The translations under genes were made by a program, and so were the position numbers. Source: Muscardinus avellanarius (taxonomy: Eukaryota > Chordata > Mammalia > Rodentia > Gliridae). From it: DNA of 64,000 nucleotides. Under the pieces are notes generated by a model that was given only the letters and a program-made list of their open reading frames with translations, was not told the DNA's origin and made no database searches. The DNA is taken from NCBI GenBank assembly GCA_963383645.1, contig OY726569.1:30021092-30085091 (forward strand). Direction: 5' to 3'. Positions 48,925 through 61,368 of the stretch are shown here, piece by piece. How positions within the stretch are numbered: the first letter of the stretch is position 1; every line of letters starts with the position of its first letter.

Positions 48925-49000
48925 GGGGTGTGGGTGTAGCTCAATGGTAAAGTGCTTGAATAACATGTGTTAGGCCCTAGGTTTGATTCCCAGCACTGGG
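48925..49000 (+). mobile_element. Free ID element
   Basis: tRNA-like ggtgtagctcaatggtaaag with a B-box ggtttgattcccagc, not joined to a B1 head. It is a monomeric ID retroposon, not a functional tRNA gene. Confidence 0.7.
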
Positions 49001-49059
49001 AGGGGGTGGGGGAATGTTGTAATTTATTTTTATTCATCAGGAAATTGTGAAAGCTACTT

Positions 49060-49195
49060 TTTTTTTTCTTTTTTACACTAGAGGTTGAAGCTAGGGGCCT
49101 GAACTTTATGTCCTCCAGTCTCGTCTCAATGTGATGAGTAGCTGGGATTACAGGTGTGCAGGTGTGCAGGTGTGCGCCACCACCTCTGACTAAAA
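49060..49195 (-). mobile_element. Diverged antisense B1-like monomer
   Basis: Contains gtagctgggattacaggtgt with a 9-base caggtgtgc repeated three times. Confidence 0.6.
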
Positions 49196-49735
49196 CAAAT
49201 CTTTATGCAAGTCCACGGTAGATTACTGAAAGTGGTATCACTGGGTCAAAGTGCAAGGCTGTGAGGAATTTGACTTTTAGAGACCAAACTTCTCTTAGAT
49301 AAGAAATCCCAGTAGGGTGCAGAGGTGAAAATAAGCAAGGCATTTGTGGGTATATTTGCCTAGCAGAAGAAAAAAAAAATCATGAAAAACAATCAGGTTG
49401 GCAAGCATGTATTTTAAACAGTAAAGAACCATGGGCCACTTGTGGTTTCTGAACCAGATATTGTTAAAGGCTACTTCTGCTGATCAGAAGATCAACTAGG
49501 GATAGACATGAAATAAGGAAAATCTATAGCAACTGTGAAAAATAACCTCAACTTAAAAAAATATCTAATATAAAGGACAAAAAGGAGGGAAAGACCATCT
49601 CAAAAAATGATCCCCGATTTTCTAGGATGGATAACCTGAAACCCACGGAATCCTAAAGTCACAAACTACCTACATAATTATGGAGCCCAGTGCAAGATGA
49701 AAATGCAAGGCGCTTGTTTAAAAGTTAGTAGAAAG
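49196..49735. other. Unique intergenic stretch
   Basis: Nothing recognised apart from short A-runs. Confidence 0.5.
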
Positions 49736-50185
49736 CCAGGCGTGGTGGCCCACGCTTGTAATCCCAGCATTTGGGAGGCTGAGACCTGAGAATCGTGGTT
49801 CGCCGACAGCCACAGCTACTTAGTGAGGCCCTCTGTAACTTAATGAGACCCTGTTTCAAAATAAAGAATAAAAGATAGGGCAGGGGGTGTAGTTCAGAGG
49901 TCGAAAGCCCCTGGGTTCCACCCCCAGACCCGCAAAAAATAAATAAATATAAATTAAGTTAGTAAGAACGGCCGGTCATGGTGGCACACGCTTTGTAATC
50001 CCAGCAATTGAGAGGCTGAGACAAGAGGATCACAGTTCACGGACAGCCTCAGCTACTTAGAGAGGCCCTTCACAACTCAGTGATCCCCTGTTTCAAAAAT
50101 AAAAAATAGGGCTGGGAGTGTAGCTCGGAGGTAGAATGCCCCTGGGTTCCATCTCCAGTACCAAAAAAAAAAAAAAAAAAAAAAA
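49736..50185 (+). mobile_element. Two sense B1-dID SINEs
   Basis: Copies 49736-49945 and 49975-50185, the second with a 24-base poly(A) tail. Confidence 0.9.
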
Positions 50186-50949
50186 GTAGGAGTTTCGAAA
50201 CGGTGACAGCACAACATTAAAGCAAGCATGGGACTCTCCTAGGCACAGAGCCAGTTCCCTAGCACAGGCTGCCCGCTCAAGAAGCAGCAGCCGGCGGTAG
50301 GCTGGACTCTAGCGGACCAGACATTGCCCAAGGGCTGGCCGCACTCTCGTCCTCCCTGGAAGACTGACTCCAGCAAGGCCAGGGTTCTAAGGGCCAGCTC
50401 GCCCCTCCTGCTCTCAGGGGGCTCAGGGCAGAGGGAAGCTCGCGGCACTTCTAAAGGCAGCTCAGAAGCGAAGCCAGGGCGCCGCACGACGAGGTCACGC
50501 CTCCCCGCCCCCGTCCTGGCGAGGATCCCGGAACGTGGCAGGTCCCGGCCTTGGACTCGGCCTCCAAACTCATAATCCTGCAGCGAGGGACAAGGGGCGG
50601 CCCGGGGCGGGGCCCAGCCTGCGGGGGAGCCTGCGAGTCCCTTGGAGAGTCTCGGGACGAGCCCGGAAAGGCTCTGAGAACTTCGGGTGTAGGAGGGAGC
50701 GTCTGCAAAGACCGAAGGGAAGCCAGGGATCGTCTTAAAAGGCCAGAGAGGAGAACGGGGCGTCTAGAGAAGGCCATCCCCAAGACCAAGGCTTCCTTCC
50801 ACAAGCCAAGTCCAGAAGGAGGGTCTCCATAGACCTGGTCCCATCTGTGACGCAAAGGCGCTGGACACTCATGGGGGCAGGGCCGATGGAGCTTTAGCCG
50901 GCGGGTACATAACGGCTCGGGGTCTTTGTCTAAGGAGTGCGAGGCCCGC
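50186..50949. other. GC-rich unique DNA upstream of DCAF11
   Basis: CpG-rich from about 50,280 onward, with several GC boxes near 50,600. Open frames on both strands overlap and look like by-products of GC content. No exon was recognised. Confidence 0.5.
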
Positions 50950-51480
50950 TGGTGTTTAGGGACAGAAGGCAAACGGCGCCCGTAGCTAAAATACCTTTCT
51001 TTAGCGAACCCCTAACCGATTCTCTTGTAAGCCCCGCCTCCCAGGCTTGACGTCTAGTTCCGCCGTCTCTGATCCAGGAAGCCGCCAGTGCCCACTTACT
51101 CCTCCCCGCCAAGAGTGAACGCCCCACGTCGGTCACGCACTTTCTCCTCCCCTCGGGCCCCTCGTGTACTTCCTCCCGCCCACCTGTCAATCACCGGGCT
51201 CAGCGGGCCAGTTAGCGGGCCAAGGAGGCGTGGCCGTCAGAGGCGTCGCATGACGTCTACCGTCCGCCGGCCGGGAAGCGGGGAGATGCGTGACGAAGAG
51301 GGCGCGTGACGGAGGAGCGGTTGGCCGACGCAGCGGCGGCAGGCGGTGTCAACAGGGCCTCGGGGCACCGCGGGGCCTGCGACCGCTCCTGGCTGGTGGG
51401 TGGTCTCGCACGGGGCGGTAACCGCCGGCTTCCGTGGGAAGTGCTTCCTCTCCCCCCCCCCCCGGCGTACACACCCCTGG
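50950..51480 (+). promoter_or_regulatory. DCAF11: DCAF11 CpG-island promoter with probable noncoding exon 1
   Basis: Dense CpG and no TATA box. Three TGACG half-sites lie at 51251 (TGACGTCT, one base from a full CRE), 51291 and 51307. The stretch gcagcggcggcaggcggtg just after them resembles a GC-rich first exon, so transcription probably starts near 51,300-51,340. The exon 1 donor was not decided. The acceptor for the first coding exon is likely CAG at 52025-52027. Confidence 0.6.
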
Positions 51481-51534
51481 TACACCACGTGGGCGTGAGG
51501 CAAAGGAGGGGGTGTTAGGCCGAATTCTACCCTC

Positions 51535-51846
51535 ATTGGCTGTCGCTGCTGCTGGCTCCCTCAAGACAGCTCTCTGATTGGTTGGTAAGGGGGGGCGTCG
51601 GGGGTCTCTGTGTCTTAAGGTTGTTGATTGGTTGGATCAGAGAAGCTAGTGAGGTGCTTGCTTCCGCGAGGGGTTTCGATTGGTTGATTGAAGAGGTTAC
51701 CTGGGAATCCACCCCCCCACACACCGGGGACTTTGATAGGTGAGTTTAGGGTAGGAACCTGGGAAATTCCTCTTCAGAGGTTTTTCATTGGCGAGCCTGG
51801 GTTGCGCTCTAGGCTTCACTCTACTTTCTTTGCTTCACAGGATTGG
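51535..51846. promoter_or_regulatory. Evenly spaced array of six CCAAT (ATTGG) boxes
   Basis: ATTGG at 51535, 51577, 51627, 51679, 51787 and 51842, plus a decayed ATAGG at 51736. Spacing is 42, 50, 52, 57, 51 and 55 bases. Three share GATTGGTTG. ATTGG is the NF-Y core read in reverse. The array lies just downstream of the presumed DCAF11 start, in intron 1 or leader. Confidence 0.7.
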
Positions 51847-52052
51847 GGAAGGTTTTTGTTCCCTAAGCGTTGGGAGTTGTCAGTGGCTAAAGAGAAGGGA
51901 TCTCAGTCCCTAGGAAGGATCCCCTTCTAGAGATAGCTACCGCTTCAACTCAAGAGATCCGGGTGTTTCTAGAGCAGGCTTTGCTTTCACTAAACCCAAG
52001 GAGGTGACAGGAGGAGTCCCTGCACAGGACGTAAGGATGCTGTGACCCGAAG

Positions 52053-53200
52053 ATGGGATCACGGAATAGCAGCAGTGCAGGATCCGGGTCTGGAGACCCC
52101 TCTGAGGGCCTGCCCCGAAGAGGAGCTGGCCTGCGTCGGAGTGAGGACGAGGAAGAGGAGGATGAAGATGTGGATCTGGCCCAGGTACTGGCCTATCTCC
52201 TCCGCAGGTAACTTCCCCTCTGGTGAGACCCCACAAGGTGCCACTACAGTCTCTTGATAACTCCAGGCAGGAAAATGACAGAGGATAGGAAATGGGATTA
52301 GCCCAGGACTGCTGCTCAGTTTGAACAAACCAGCCTTTTCACTGCTCGGCATCCATGGCACTCAGCTCCATACTCAGTGGTTCTTACCTAGGGCCCATCA
52401 CCACGGGCAGCTCAGGGCCTCCTCTCTGGCTATGACTACACAAATGGAATCATTTTTCAAGTAAAGAGGACATTTGTGGGCAAGGAGTGATATAAGAGGT
52501 AAACAATGGGGGGGAGGGGATGTTGAAGCCGTTGACATATGATATGAACCGGGTGGATTTACTTGAAAAACAAGTTTAAATTGACCCAACTCTAACTCTA
52601 TCCTTGAGGGAAAATGCCTTGAAGGGAATGACCACCAAAGATTGGGAAAGGGTGTAACTGTATTTGTTTATGGTTTCTCGGAGAGAAGATAAGCCTGAGG
52701 ATCCCTTCAGAATATTGTGTTCTATACTAGATTCCTCAAGCAGAACCCAGAAGGAAATGCTCTCCAACTTCTTAGTTCTCTTCAAAGTCAACTTGCTAGG
52801 TCTATCTGCACAGCATGTTGGACTTTTCTATCTTGCTTTAAGAGGACGAATCAGTTTCCTACTGTGTCCTTTGGGAGACTGAAAATAATAGCCAAAGTCT
52901 AGTCAGCCTCAAACTTCAAAATGACTACCAAATGAAATGGCCTAAGAGCCATTGACGCTGAATTTGGTTGGTTTGAGGGAAGGGGTCCCCTCTTTTATAA
53001 TGGGGGGGGTCTCTCCACAGAGGCCAAGTAAGGTTGGTTCAGGGAGGAGGTGCAGCAAATTTACAACTCATCCAGGCCCTCTCGGACTCAGAGGAAGAGC
53101 ATGACAGCGCTTGGGATGGTCGCCTTGGGGATCGATACAACCCACCTGGTAAGAAAAAAGGCAGAGCAAAACCTTAATGTTGGAAGATTTTTCACTAGAA

Positions 53201-53248
<48 letters not shown>

Positions 53249-56200
53249 TGTAGTACCGGGGACTGAACCTAGGGGTGCTCTACCACTGAGCTACACCCCT
53301 ACCCCTTTTTATTTTGAGATGTGATTATACTAAGTTACCAAAACTGCCCTTGAACTTGGGATCCTCCTGTCTCAGCTCCCCAATAGCTGGGATTGCAGGC
53401 ATGTACTACCAAACCCAGCTAGAAACTCTCTCCCTCCCCCACACACACTTTTTTTTTTTATTCTGGTGAAGAATCATAGATTAAGTTGATGAAGATAATT
53501 CAAGGAGTGAGGAAGTCCTTACAGCCCAGTATAGTCAGTTTTATTGGGTGGGCTTGGGCACAGCTTTGGTAGCAATCTTCTGGGGCTAAAACACCTAGGA
53601 TGAAACTTCTTTTTGGTACAGTGGATGCAACCCCTGACACCCGGGAGCTGGAATGCAATGAGATCAAGACCCAGGTGGAATTGGCCACGGGGCGGCTGGG
53701 ACTTAGGCGGGCAGCCCAGGAGCACAGTTTTCCTCGAATGTTACACCAGGTAGGCCTCTCTACCTCCAGCCAGCCTGACAGCAGGCCTGCTGAGGCATCC
53801 TGAAGCTATGCCAGCCCCAGAGAAAACTGAAGCAAGCTTTCCAAGGAAGCCTCAAGTTCTGGGGCTGGCGAGTCAGTCAGCCCTTACCAGAGTGCTGTGG
53901 GGAAGACTACTGTGGATGGCATCTGTTTCTGTAGCAAGAGCAATTTCCTTGGAGGAGGGGGCTTGGTGTGACTGAAGTGGCCCTCTGCTTCTGCTAGCAA
54001 TGTTCCCCGATCCCTTCCATTTAGAGAGAACGGGGCCTCTGCCACCGGGGAAGCTTCTCCCTTGGAGAACAGTCTCGAGTGATGTCTCAGTGAGTATGGG
54101 GGCTTGGTGGCAAGACTCTAAGGCCAGATAGGTCTTATCTCCTAGACTTCGAAGGGGTAGGTGTTAGAGGATCCTTAGAGATATTAAGGTTAGGTTAAAC
54201 TGGGTTCAAGGTTTGAGAGTAAAAGCAGAAAGGTAGAGAAATTTAGAGGATGGTGGAATGGATGCAAGACAGGATATTATACACAAAGCCAAAAGAGAAG
54301 AATGTCCTTGTACTGACATTCCGTTCTGCTAATTGGGATTCTCCTCATCTTGAGCTCCCCTTACCCTCACTTTTCCTCTGCTTCCACAGCTTCTTGCCCA
54401 ATGATCTGGGCTTCACTGATACCTACTCTCAGAAGGCTTTCTGTGGCATCTACAGCAAAGATGGTCAAATCTTCATGTCCGCTTGCCAAGGTATCAAATC
54501 CTGGCCCTATAAACTGCCTCTCTCTAGAACAAGGAAAACTTCTCTTCACTAAAACCAGAAAGTTCCCAGACCCAGGGAGCTCAGACCCGGCTTAGGGATG
54601 CTTAGCTAGATCATGATAGAGGGAATATTCCACAGATAGACTGAGAGAGAGAGGTCTGATCTAAGAAGGATACAAAGAGGGTTTCCATATTTTGCCTGGT
54701 CTCTACTTATACAGACCAGACTATCCGACTATATGACTGCCGGTATGGCCGCTTCCATAAATTCAAGAGCATCAAGGCCCGGGATGTAGGCTGGAGCGTC
54801 CTGGATGTGGCCTTCACCCCTGATGGGAACCACTTCCTCTACTCTAGCTGGTCTGATTACAGTGAGTACGCACCAAATTTCCACTGTTCTCCAGCCTGGA
54901 ACCTGAGATCTCCATGTGCCCTTCTCTGAGCCAAGACGCCATGCCTTGTCCTGGCAAAATCACTCTTAAGGTGCTCTGACATCCTCACCCTTTGTTCTGT
55001 CTCCTCCGTAGCTTCTCTTCCACTCTCTTTCCCCAGTCCTAAAAGACTCTTGTTTCTCTTACTTCTCTTAGTTCATATCTGCAACATCTATGGTGAAGGA
55101 GACACACACACTGCCCTGGATCTAAGGTATTGGCTTCTCTTTCTCATCGTGCTCATCAGAAGCTTCTCAAGGAAGGCTCTCCAGGAGCAAATATTTGAAC
55201 TGGAACTCCTGCTTAGAGGGAAAAGTATACTGGTTACAAGTTTCTCTGTGTGATTCCTGAGAGGGATCCTCCCATCCTGTCAACCTGAGGTGGAGGGTAG
55301 AATACTCACCGAGGTTAGCTGCGGTCTAGCATACGTTGGCAGGCCGTCTGTGTTCTGTCTTTTAGAGTCATCATATTCTGTGTAGATTAACAAAACCGGA
55401 GGGGAAGCCCACTTTAGCTCCTCCTTTACCCTCTTCAGGCCAGATGAGCGCCGCTTTGCTGTCTTCTCCATTGCTGTCTCCTCAGATGGACGAGAAGTAC
55501 TAGGAGGGTGAGTATTTGTGAGGGACATCTCCCTCAATTAATGAGATACAAGGTCTGCCAGAGATCAGTTCTGCTGTTACAGAGACCGCACCGACAGCTG
55601 TGGAGAGCGACCAGCCTCTCCAAGATCAAGGTTTACGAGCGCTTCCCTTCTTGCTCACCATTTCCCTAACCTGAGGTGGCAGGTGGCAAGCATCCATGAA
55701 AACAAAGCTGACTCTTCTCCCACTGCCTGTACAAGAAGAAACGGGGCTTCCCCTCAGCAGGGCCGCTCAGTAGGACTCTCCAGGGCAGGCTGAGGTCATA
55801 ACAGCATTCTTCTCATCCTGGCTCCACCACCTTCCTTATCCCTTCCCTTTCAGAGCCAATGATGGCTGCCTGTATGTCTTTGACCGAGAACAAAACCGAC
55901 GCACCCTTCAGGTATTGTTCCTGAGAATTAGAGCCTCTGCTTTCTGGTCTCTGGCCTATTTTAAGACTAGAAAAGTTGGGCATGGTGGTGCACACCTGTA
56001 TTTCCAGTACTTGGGAAGCCAAGATAGGAAGATCACAGGTTTGAAGCCAGCCTCAGCAACTTAGTGAAGCTGTCAGTAACTTAGCAAGACTGTATCCAAA
56101 TAAAAGATAAAATAGGGCTGGGGGTATATTTTGGGTAGAATGCCCCTGGGTTCAATACCCAGCACCATACACACACGCACATATGCACACATGAGTGCAC

Positions 56201-57470
56201 GCACACGTGCGTGCACACGCGCGCACACACACACACACACACAGACTAGAAAGAAGTCTTAGTGCCCTGGCCTCCTTCCCTAGATTGAGTCTCATGAAGA
56301 TGATGTGAATGCAGTGGCCTTTGCTGATATAAGCTCCCAGATCCTGTTCTCCGGGGGAGATGATGCCATCTGCAAAGTGTGGGATCGACGCACCATGCGG
56401 GAGGATGACCCCAAGCCCGTGGGCGCGCTGGCCGGACACCAGGATGGCATCACCTTCATTGACAGCAAGGTGGGAAGGGGCAGAACTGTGTGGCCAGGAC
56501 ACTAAGGTTCTGGTTGCCTGGGAAAGCATGAAAGTAGGCAGGTGTGGGAACCTGACCAGTTCCTCTTTAGCCAGGCTCTGCAAGAGCTGGAATTAAAGGG
56601 GAGGAAGCCAGGAAACATGAACTCCCACTGTACCTGCCAGTCAAGGAGCAGGGTTTTCTTTATAAGAAAAGTAGAAGACAGTCTGATCTAGGGTAGAATA
56701 GGAGACTCAGCCAGTGCCCTGGGCAAAGAAAGGAAAACCTAGCCAGTGGGTGGTATCTGAAGCAGAACATCAAACGTAAGCTGACCTGGAGAAGAAAGAG
56801 GCAAGTAAGCAACGCGCTAGAGTTCTTATCTGGCAGGTAGAGCAGAGGAATGAAATTGACATGTACTGACATTGGCAACCTCTGATGTTTCATTATTTGA
56901 CTTTGGGTTTGTAGGGTGATGCCCGGTATCTCATCTCCAACTCCAAAGACCAGACCATCAAGCTCTGGGATATCCGACGCTTTTCCACCCGGGAAGGCAT
57001 GGAAGCATCACGCCAGGCTGCCACACAGCAAAACTGGGACTACCGCTGGCAACAGGTACCCAAAAAAGGTGAGCATGGAAGTAGAAGCGAGATCTGGAGG
57101 TTAAGAGTCAGGAGTGGCAGTGAGAATACTCATCACTGGGGGCCTCCTCTGGGCACAGTGGATTTGCATAGAGCCTGGGAGCTCTGGCATCCTCCTACAT
57201 CCCCTTGTCCAGGCATTGCCTCTTTATTTACTTAACTGCGAGGATAGCAGGGGTTCCTAGGAGTGGGGACTGGGGAATACTCAGAACCAATCAATACAAA
57301 AGTATTTTATACTCATGGCAATCAACAAAAACCGTATCAGTGACTATCTGCTGACGGTCAGATGGGGAAAGAGTCAAAAGTTGGAGATTGGAATATAACT
57401 CAGTGGTAGAGTTCTTGCCTAGCATGCAGAAGGCCCTGGGTTCAATCCCTAGTAACACACACACACACAC

Positions 57471-57511
<41 letters not shown>

Positions 57512-59366
57512 CAACAGACAAAGGTAGAAAAGGCAATTGACTCTCTGAGTCTTTGCTAAGGGTTGGTAATACAAGACAATCCAGAAGCAGACTCCCTAAG
57601 CTAGGCCTCTCCATTCATTCTTGCCCAGCCTGGCGGAAGCTGAAGCTCCCAGGGGACAGCTCCTTGATGACCTACCGGGGCCACGGAGTGCTGCACACCC
57701 TCATCCGCTGCCGATTCTCCCCCACCCATAGCACGGGCCAGCAGTTCATCTACAGCGGCTGCTCCACAGGCAAAGTGGTTGGTAAGGATTGTGTCAGAAC
57801 AGGGGCTTGGGAAGAACAAGAGTGTTCCTGTGGCATTTCACAAGCCCATGACATACCTGCGAGCCTGAGGCAGGAGGATCACAGGTTTGAGACCAGCTTC
57901 AACAACTTAGCAATTCCCTGTTTCAAAATGAAAAAAAAAAAGGGCTGGGAATATAGTTCAGAGGTAGAAAGCCCATGTGTTCAATCCCCAGCACCTCCCA
58001 CACACACACAAAAGCCCAATGACAACTACAAGTGAAATTTAATTTAGCCTGGAGCAGGGGAGGCTTGAACAGAGAAATAGAAAACATTCTATTCATGGGC
58101 ATTTTAAATTAAGAGAAGGAACATAGAATTCTAGTCAGTAAACATAATAGGTTGCCAAAAATATAGTTGGTTCTGGTTTTTTAGCCAGTCAAGGAAAGGG
58201 GTTGCAGATGAAAGGTAGGAGGAACAGAGGCAAAAAGAATGACACAAAAAGACAGTACTGAGTAGTAAAGGACGTGCCGTCACCGAAACAGGAGGATCAC
58301 ACAAGAAGAAACACAACAGAGCTATAGATAGAAGAAGCTGCCAGGCGTGGTGGCGCACGCTTGTAATCCCCGCGCTTGGGAGGCAGAGACAGGAGGATCA
58401 CGCAGGTTCGAAGCCAGCTGCACGTGCTGGCTTAGGAGACCCTGTTTCCAAATAAAAATGTAAAAAATAGGTCTGGGAGTGTAGCCCGGAGGTAGAAGGG
58501 TTTCCAGGAACCCCAGTACCACCAAAAAAAAAAAAAAAAGAAGAAGAAGAAGAAGAAGCTGACAGCGTGCTGCACCTAGCTAGGTGCTCAGAGAGACCTG
58601 TGCAGAAAAAGAAAGACGTTCTCTGTCCGGGCAAGGAACAGAAGGCACAGGTGCCTGCAGACAGTCCAGGGTTCACTTTGGCACCTTCTGTGTCATACTA
58701 AAAGCTTTAAAGTCACTGTGATTTTTGATCTGGAAGCTGTTGGATGTTAGCTAAGGCGTCTACAGCCATACCACCCTGAATGTGTCCAATCATATCTGAA
58801 TTTTAGCTAAAGGTCAGGGTCAGGGGACCCACACTCCACTAGAGCATCCCCTACCCAAGATTGGGAAAGGAGCAGGAGGAAGAAACAGAAATAACACTGT
58901 CCTCTGAGCTGGGCTGTGCTCCCAGATACGGTGGGAAGTTGCCTGAGAGGCAGGTCAGTGGTGTCACTTGGGGCCAGGGGTGCTTTGAAGGTCCTGTGGC
59001 AGTCCTCTTCATCTGGCCTTTCCTGGACAGTGTACGATCTCCTCAGTGGCCACATTGTGAAGAAGCTCACCAACCACAAGGCCTGTGTGCGTGATGTCAG
59101 TTGGCACCCCTTCGAAGAGAAGATTGTCAGCAGTTCGGTGAGGTTACAGGGGCTAAAGGGGCTGGCATATGTCTGGGGTCTAGACCTGGGAGGGGTGGGC
59201 CCCCTGACCGCTGCCACCTTCTGCGCTGCAGTGGGACGGGAACCTGCGCCTGTGGCAGTACCGCCAGGCTGAATACTTCCAGGATGACATGCCAGAGTCC
59301 GAGGAATGCTGCAGCGCCCCCCGCCAAGTGCCCCGCCCCTCTTCAGCCTTTTCCTCGCCCCAGTAG
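52053..59366 (+). CDS. DCAF11: DDB1- and CUL4-associated factor 11 (WD repeat protein 23)
   Basis: A WD40 substrate receptor of the CUL4-DDB1 ubiquitin ligase, known to act on NRF2. Fourteen coding exons join in phase to 546 residues, the usual length: 52053-52207, 53021-53148, 53622-53749, 54025-54089, 54390-54490, 54715-54861, 55072-55126, 55439-55507, 55854-55911, 56284-56469, 56915-57068, 57629-57781, 59031-59137, 59232-59366. It begins MGSRNSSSAGSGSGDPSEG, a Ser/Gly-rich start, then an acidic run EDEEEEDEDVD. WD repeats fill roughly residues 170-520. Two WDxR (DWD box) motifs that contact DDB1 are visible: WDRR at 335-338 and WDIR at 382-385. The C-terminal tail (CCSAPRQVPRP) differs most from the human form. 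All introns are GT-AG. No breaks are seen. Confidence 0.97.
53203..53425 (-). mobile_element. (GT)n and antisense SINE in DCAF11 intron
   Basis: (GT)n 53203-53247 runs into an antisense ID-led SINE to about 53425. Confidence 0.8.
55970..56244 (+). mobile_element. Sense SINE with complex (CA)n tail in DCAF11 intron
   Basis: SINE 55970-56165, then a CA/CGCA-rich run to about 56244, only 40 bases from the exon 11 acceptor. Confidence 0.8.
57380..57512 (+). mobile_element. Free ID element with (CA)n tail
   Basis: tRNA-like tataactcagtggtagagtt with ggttcaatccc box B, then (CA)n 57455-57510. Confidence 0.75.
57840..58540 (+). mobile_element. Two sense SINEs in DCAF11 intron 13
   Basis: An older copy near 57840-58010 and a young-subfamily copy near 58338-58540, flanked by agaagctg/agaagctgac-like sequence. 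Confidence 0.8.
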
Positions 59367-60075
59367 ATCTGACCTCCAGCCCCGTACAGGGTGACCCTCT
59401 CAACAAACTCTGCCTCCTCCTCCCTTTTCCCTTTTTGGGAATGTGTGGAGGAATCACTGGCATTGGATGGCAAAAAACAGAAGTCTAGGCTCTGGGCCCC
59501 AGCTGAGCCCTGGAAGAGCCACCCTATAGGGCCGAGTAGTCTCCTCTCGTGTTCACACCATCTGCCTGGGTCCCCATCTCTGGCTGGGATCTGGCAGGAC
59601 TGCCATTATCTGGGGTGTGGCTTCTGCCAGCAAGAAAACCATCCTGAGTGTTTTTAATCATGTTTGGAGGTTAGGTGTTGGCTCTAGAGCAGACACCTGA
59701 GGCCAGGTCTAAATGGACTTGTTGGCCAGGTCCATTGCCCAGGTCTTCATAGTGAGAATTAGATTGGCCAGTCACTGGGCCAGGTGTCCTGGCCTTTCTT
59801 CCTGTGGTATTTGGGGGAGGGCAGGGTGAGTTAAAGGTGTTCCCTCAGCGCCCTCCAGGTAGAGATTATGTCTTCTCTCACGCCTGAGTCTTTGGGGTTG
59901 GACTGGCTGTGGTGTGAGAGTCTCTAAAATCTCCACGTGGCCCCACCTGGGACAGGTCTTACCTCCCAGAGGATCCTGTCATGCGAGAGGCCAGCGGCTT
60001 CAAGGAGAGAGGTTGGAATGGACTGTCCTATCACTGGCTTTGGCTCCCTCAATAAACTCTGGGAACCTGACTCAG
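59367..60075 (+). terminator. DCAF11: DCAF11 3' UTR and poly(A) signal
   Basis: Unique 3' UTR ending with a canonical AATAAA at 60051-60056 and a GT/T-rich stretch (cagtgtctctgtctc) just after. Cleavage probably falls near 60,070. Confidence 0.85.
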
Positions 60076-60124
60076 TGTCTCTGTCTCATTCCGATCTGAG
60101 GTCTCTTGTCCTCTTATTTCAAGA

Positions 60125-60447
60125 AAACAGCTTCATTTGGGTGTAGTAGCACACACCTGTAATCCCAGTACTTAGGAGGCTGGGATAGGCCTGTCATGCT
60201 AGAGGCCGGCCTCAGCAAAGTAGTGAGACCCTGCTTCAAAACAAAAAAATTAAAAGGGTGAGGGGCTCCGGGCGTGGTGGCGCACGCTTGTAATCCCCAC
60301 TCTTGGGAGGCGGAGACAGGAGGATCGTGTAGGTTCGAAGCCAGCCGCGCTGGCTTAAGAGACCCTGTTTCCAAATAAAAAGTATAAAATAGGTCTGGGA
60401 GTGTACCTCAGAGGTAGAAGGGCTTCCAGGAACCCCAGTACCACCAA

Positions 60448-60499
<52 letters not shown>

Positions 60500-60580
60500 G
60501 TAATATAAATAAATAAATGGACAAGGGGTGTAGCTCAGAGGTAGAACACCCCTGAGTTCAATCCCCAGGAAAACACAAAC
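60125..60580 (+). mobile_element. SINEs downstream of DCAF11 and (AAT)n
   Basis: An older sense head near 60130-60250, a young copy near 60265-60445, (AAT)n 60447-60499, and an ID-like piece near 60520-60570. Confidence 0.85.
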
Positions 60581-61080
60581 ACAGTTTCAACAATGCCTTT
60601 GCAATCTGTTCCTCTGTAGGAGAAAACATTCCCCTTGACACCCCAAGATGAAAGGAAGTACTAAAATCATTTACTAACTGAGCTTTGCAACTGGCACTTC
60701 CTCACCAACCTCAGAAACGTCCCAGGGAGAAAACATCAAGACAGCAGAGGATACGCACATGTCCTGTTGGAGTCTAGGAATGTCTGCGTAGGCTCTGCTG
60801 TAGAGCTGCTCCAGCCTTCAGAAGAGGGAGCAAATGAAAACAGCCAGAGAGAACCTGGCCAGCACACACCAGCCCCATCCCCGCACCTCCTGCCCCAAAC
60901 CAAAGCCCAGGGAGATGGCTTTCACATTCAGCTCTGATAGAGCTTTCCCCCAGAGGGTCTTTCTCTCTAAGGCAATTTTCAAACCCAGGTTCTCATTTCC
61001 AGGGCTACTCACAGACTTTCACAGCAAGGACTGAAAGGGGTACCTCTTTCTCTCAAAATAGGATATCTGGGGGACACCAT
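60581..61080. other. Unique intergenic stretch after DCAF11
   Basis: No gene or repeat recognised before the (CATATA)n run at 61081-61130. Confidence 0.5.
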
Positions 61081-61088
61081 ATGTATAT

Positions 61089-61129
<41 letters not shown>

Positions 61130-61130
61130 T

Positions 61131-61368
61131 ATTACACATATTTGGTGCATTGTAATATCGTAGCTAGGTTGAAAGTTGTACAAACATACACGCACACAGC
61201 ACTTGGTGTATATCCCTTTGGACCCCACTCTACTCCCCCCCTGTATGTGTTAGTAAGACTGGTGGTGATACCTTCACAAATGGATGTAGCATTATTTGAA
61301 CTGTTACCTTCATCAATTTTCCTCCTTCTCCTCCCCACCTCCCTTCCCCAGTTCCTTTCAACTATTCT
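61131..61368 (-). mobile_element. Antisense L1 3' end, first piece
   Basis: Begins with ttggtgcattgta, the reverse of the L1 3' tail motif seen near 20855. It is cut at 61368 by SINEs and continues at 62882. Confidence 0.55.

Noticed and set aside
48925..49000. Possible tRNA gene
   Set aside because: A-box and B-box like words are present, but the cloverleaf is not kept and the sequence matches the ID retroposon found many times here.
50451..50972. 173-codon minus-strand frame upstream of DCAF11
   Set aside because: CpG-island by-product without domain, conserved motif or splice signals. A divergent noncoding transcript is possible, but the sequence alone does not show it.
61081..61130. CRISPR-like short regular repeat
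   Set aside because: It is a plain (CATATA)n microsatellite with no spacers, in a mammalian genome.
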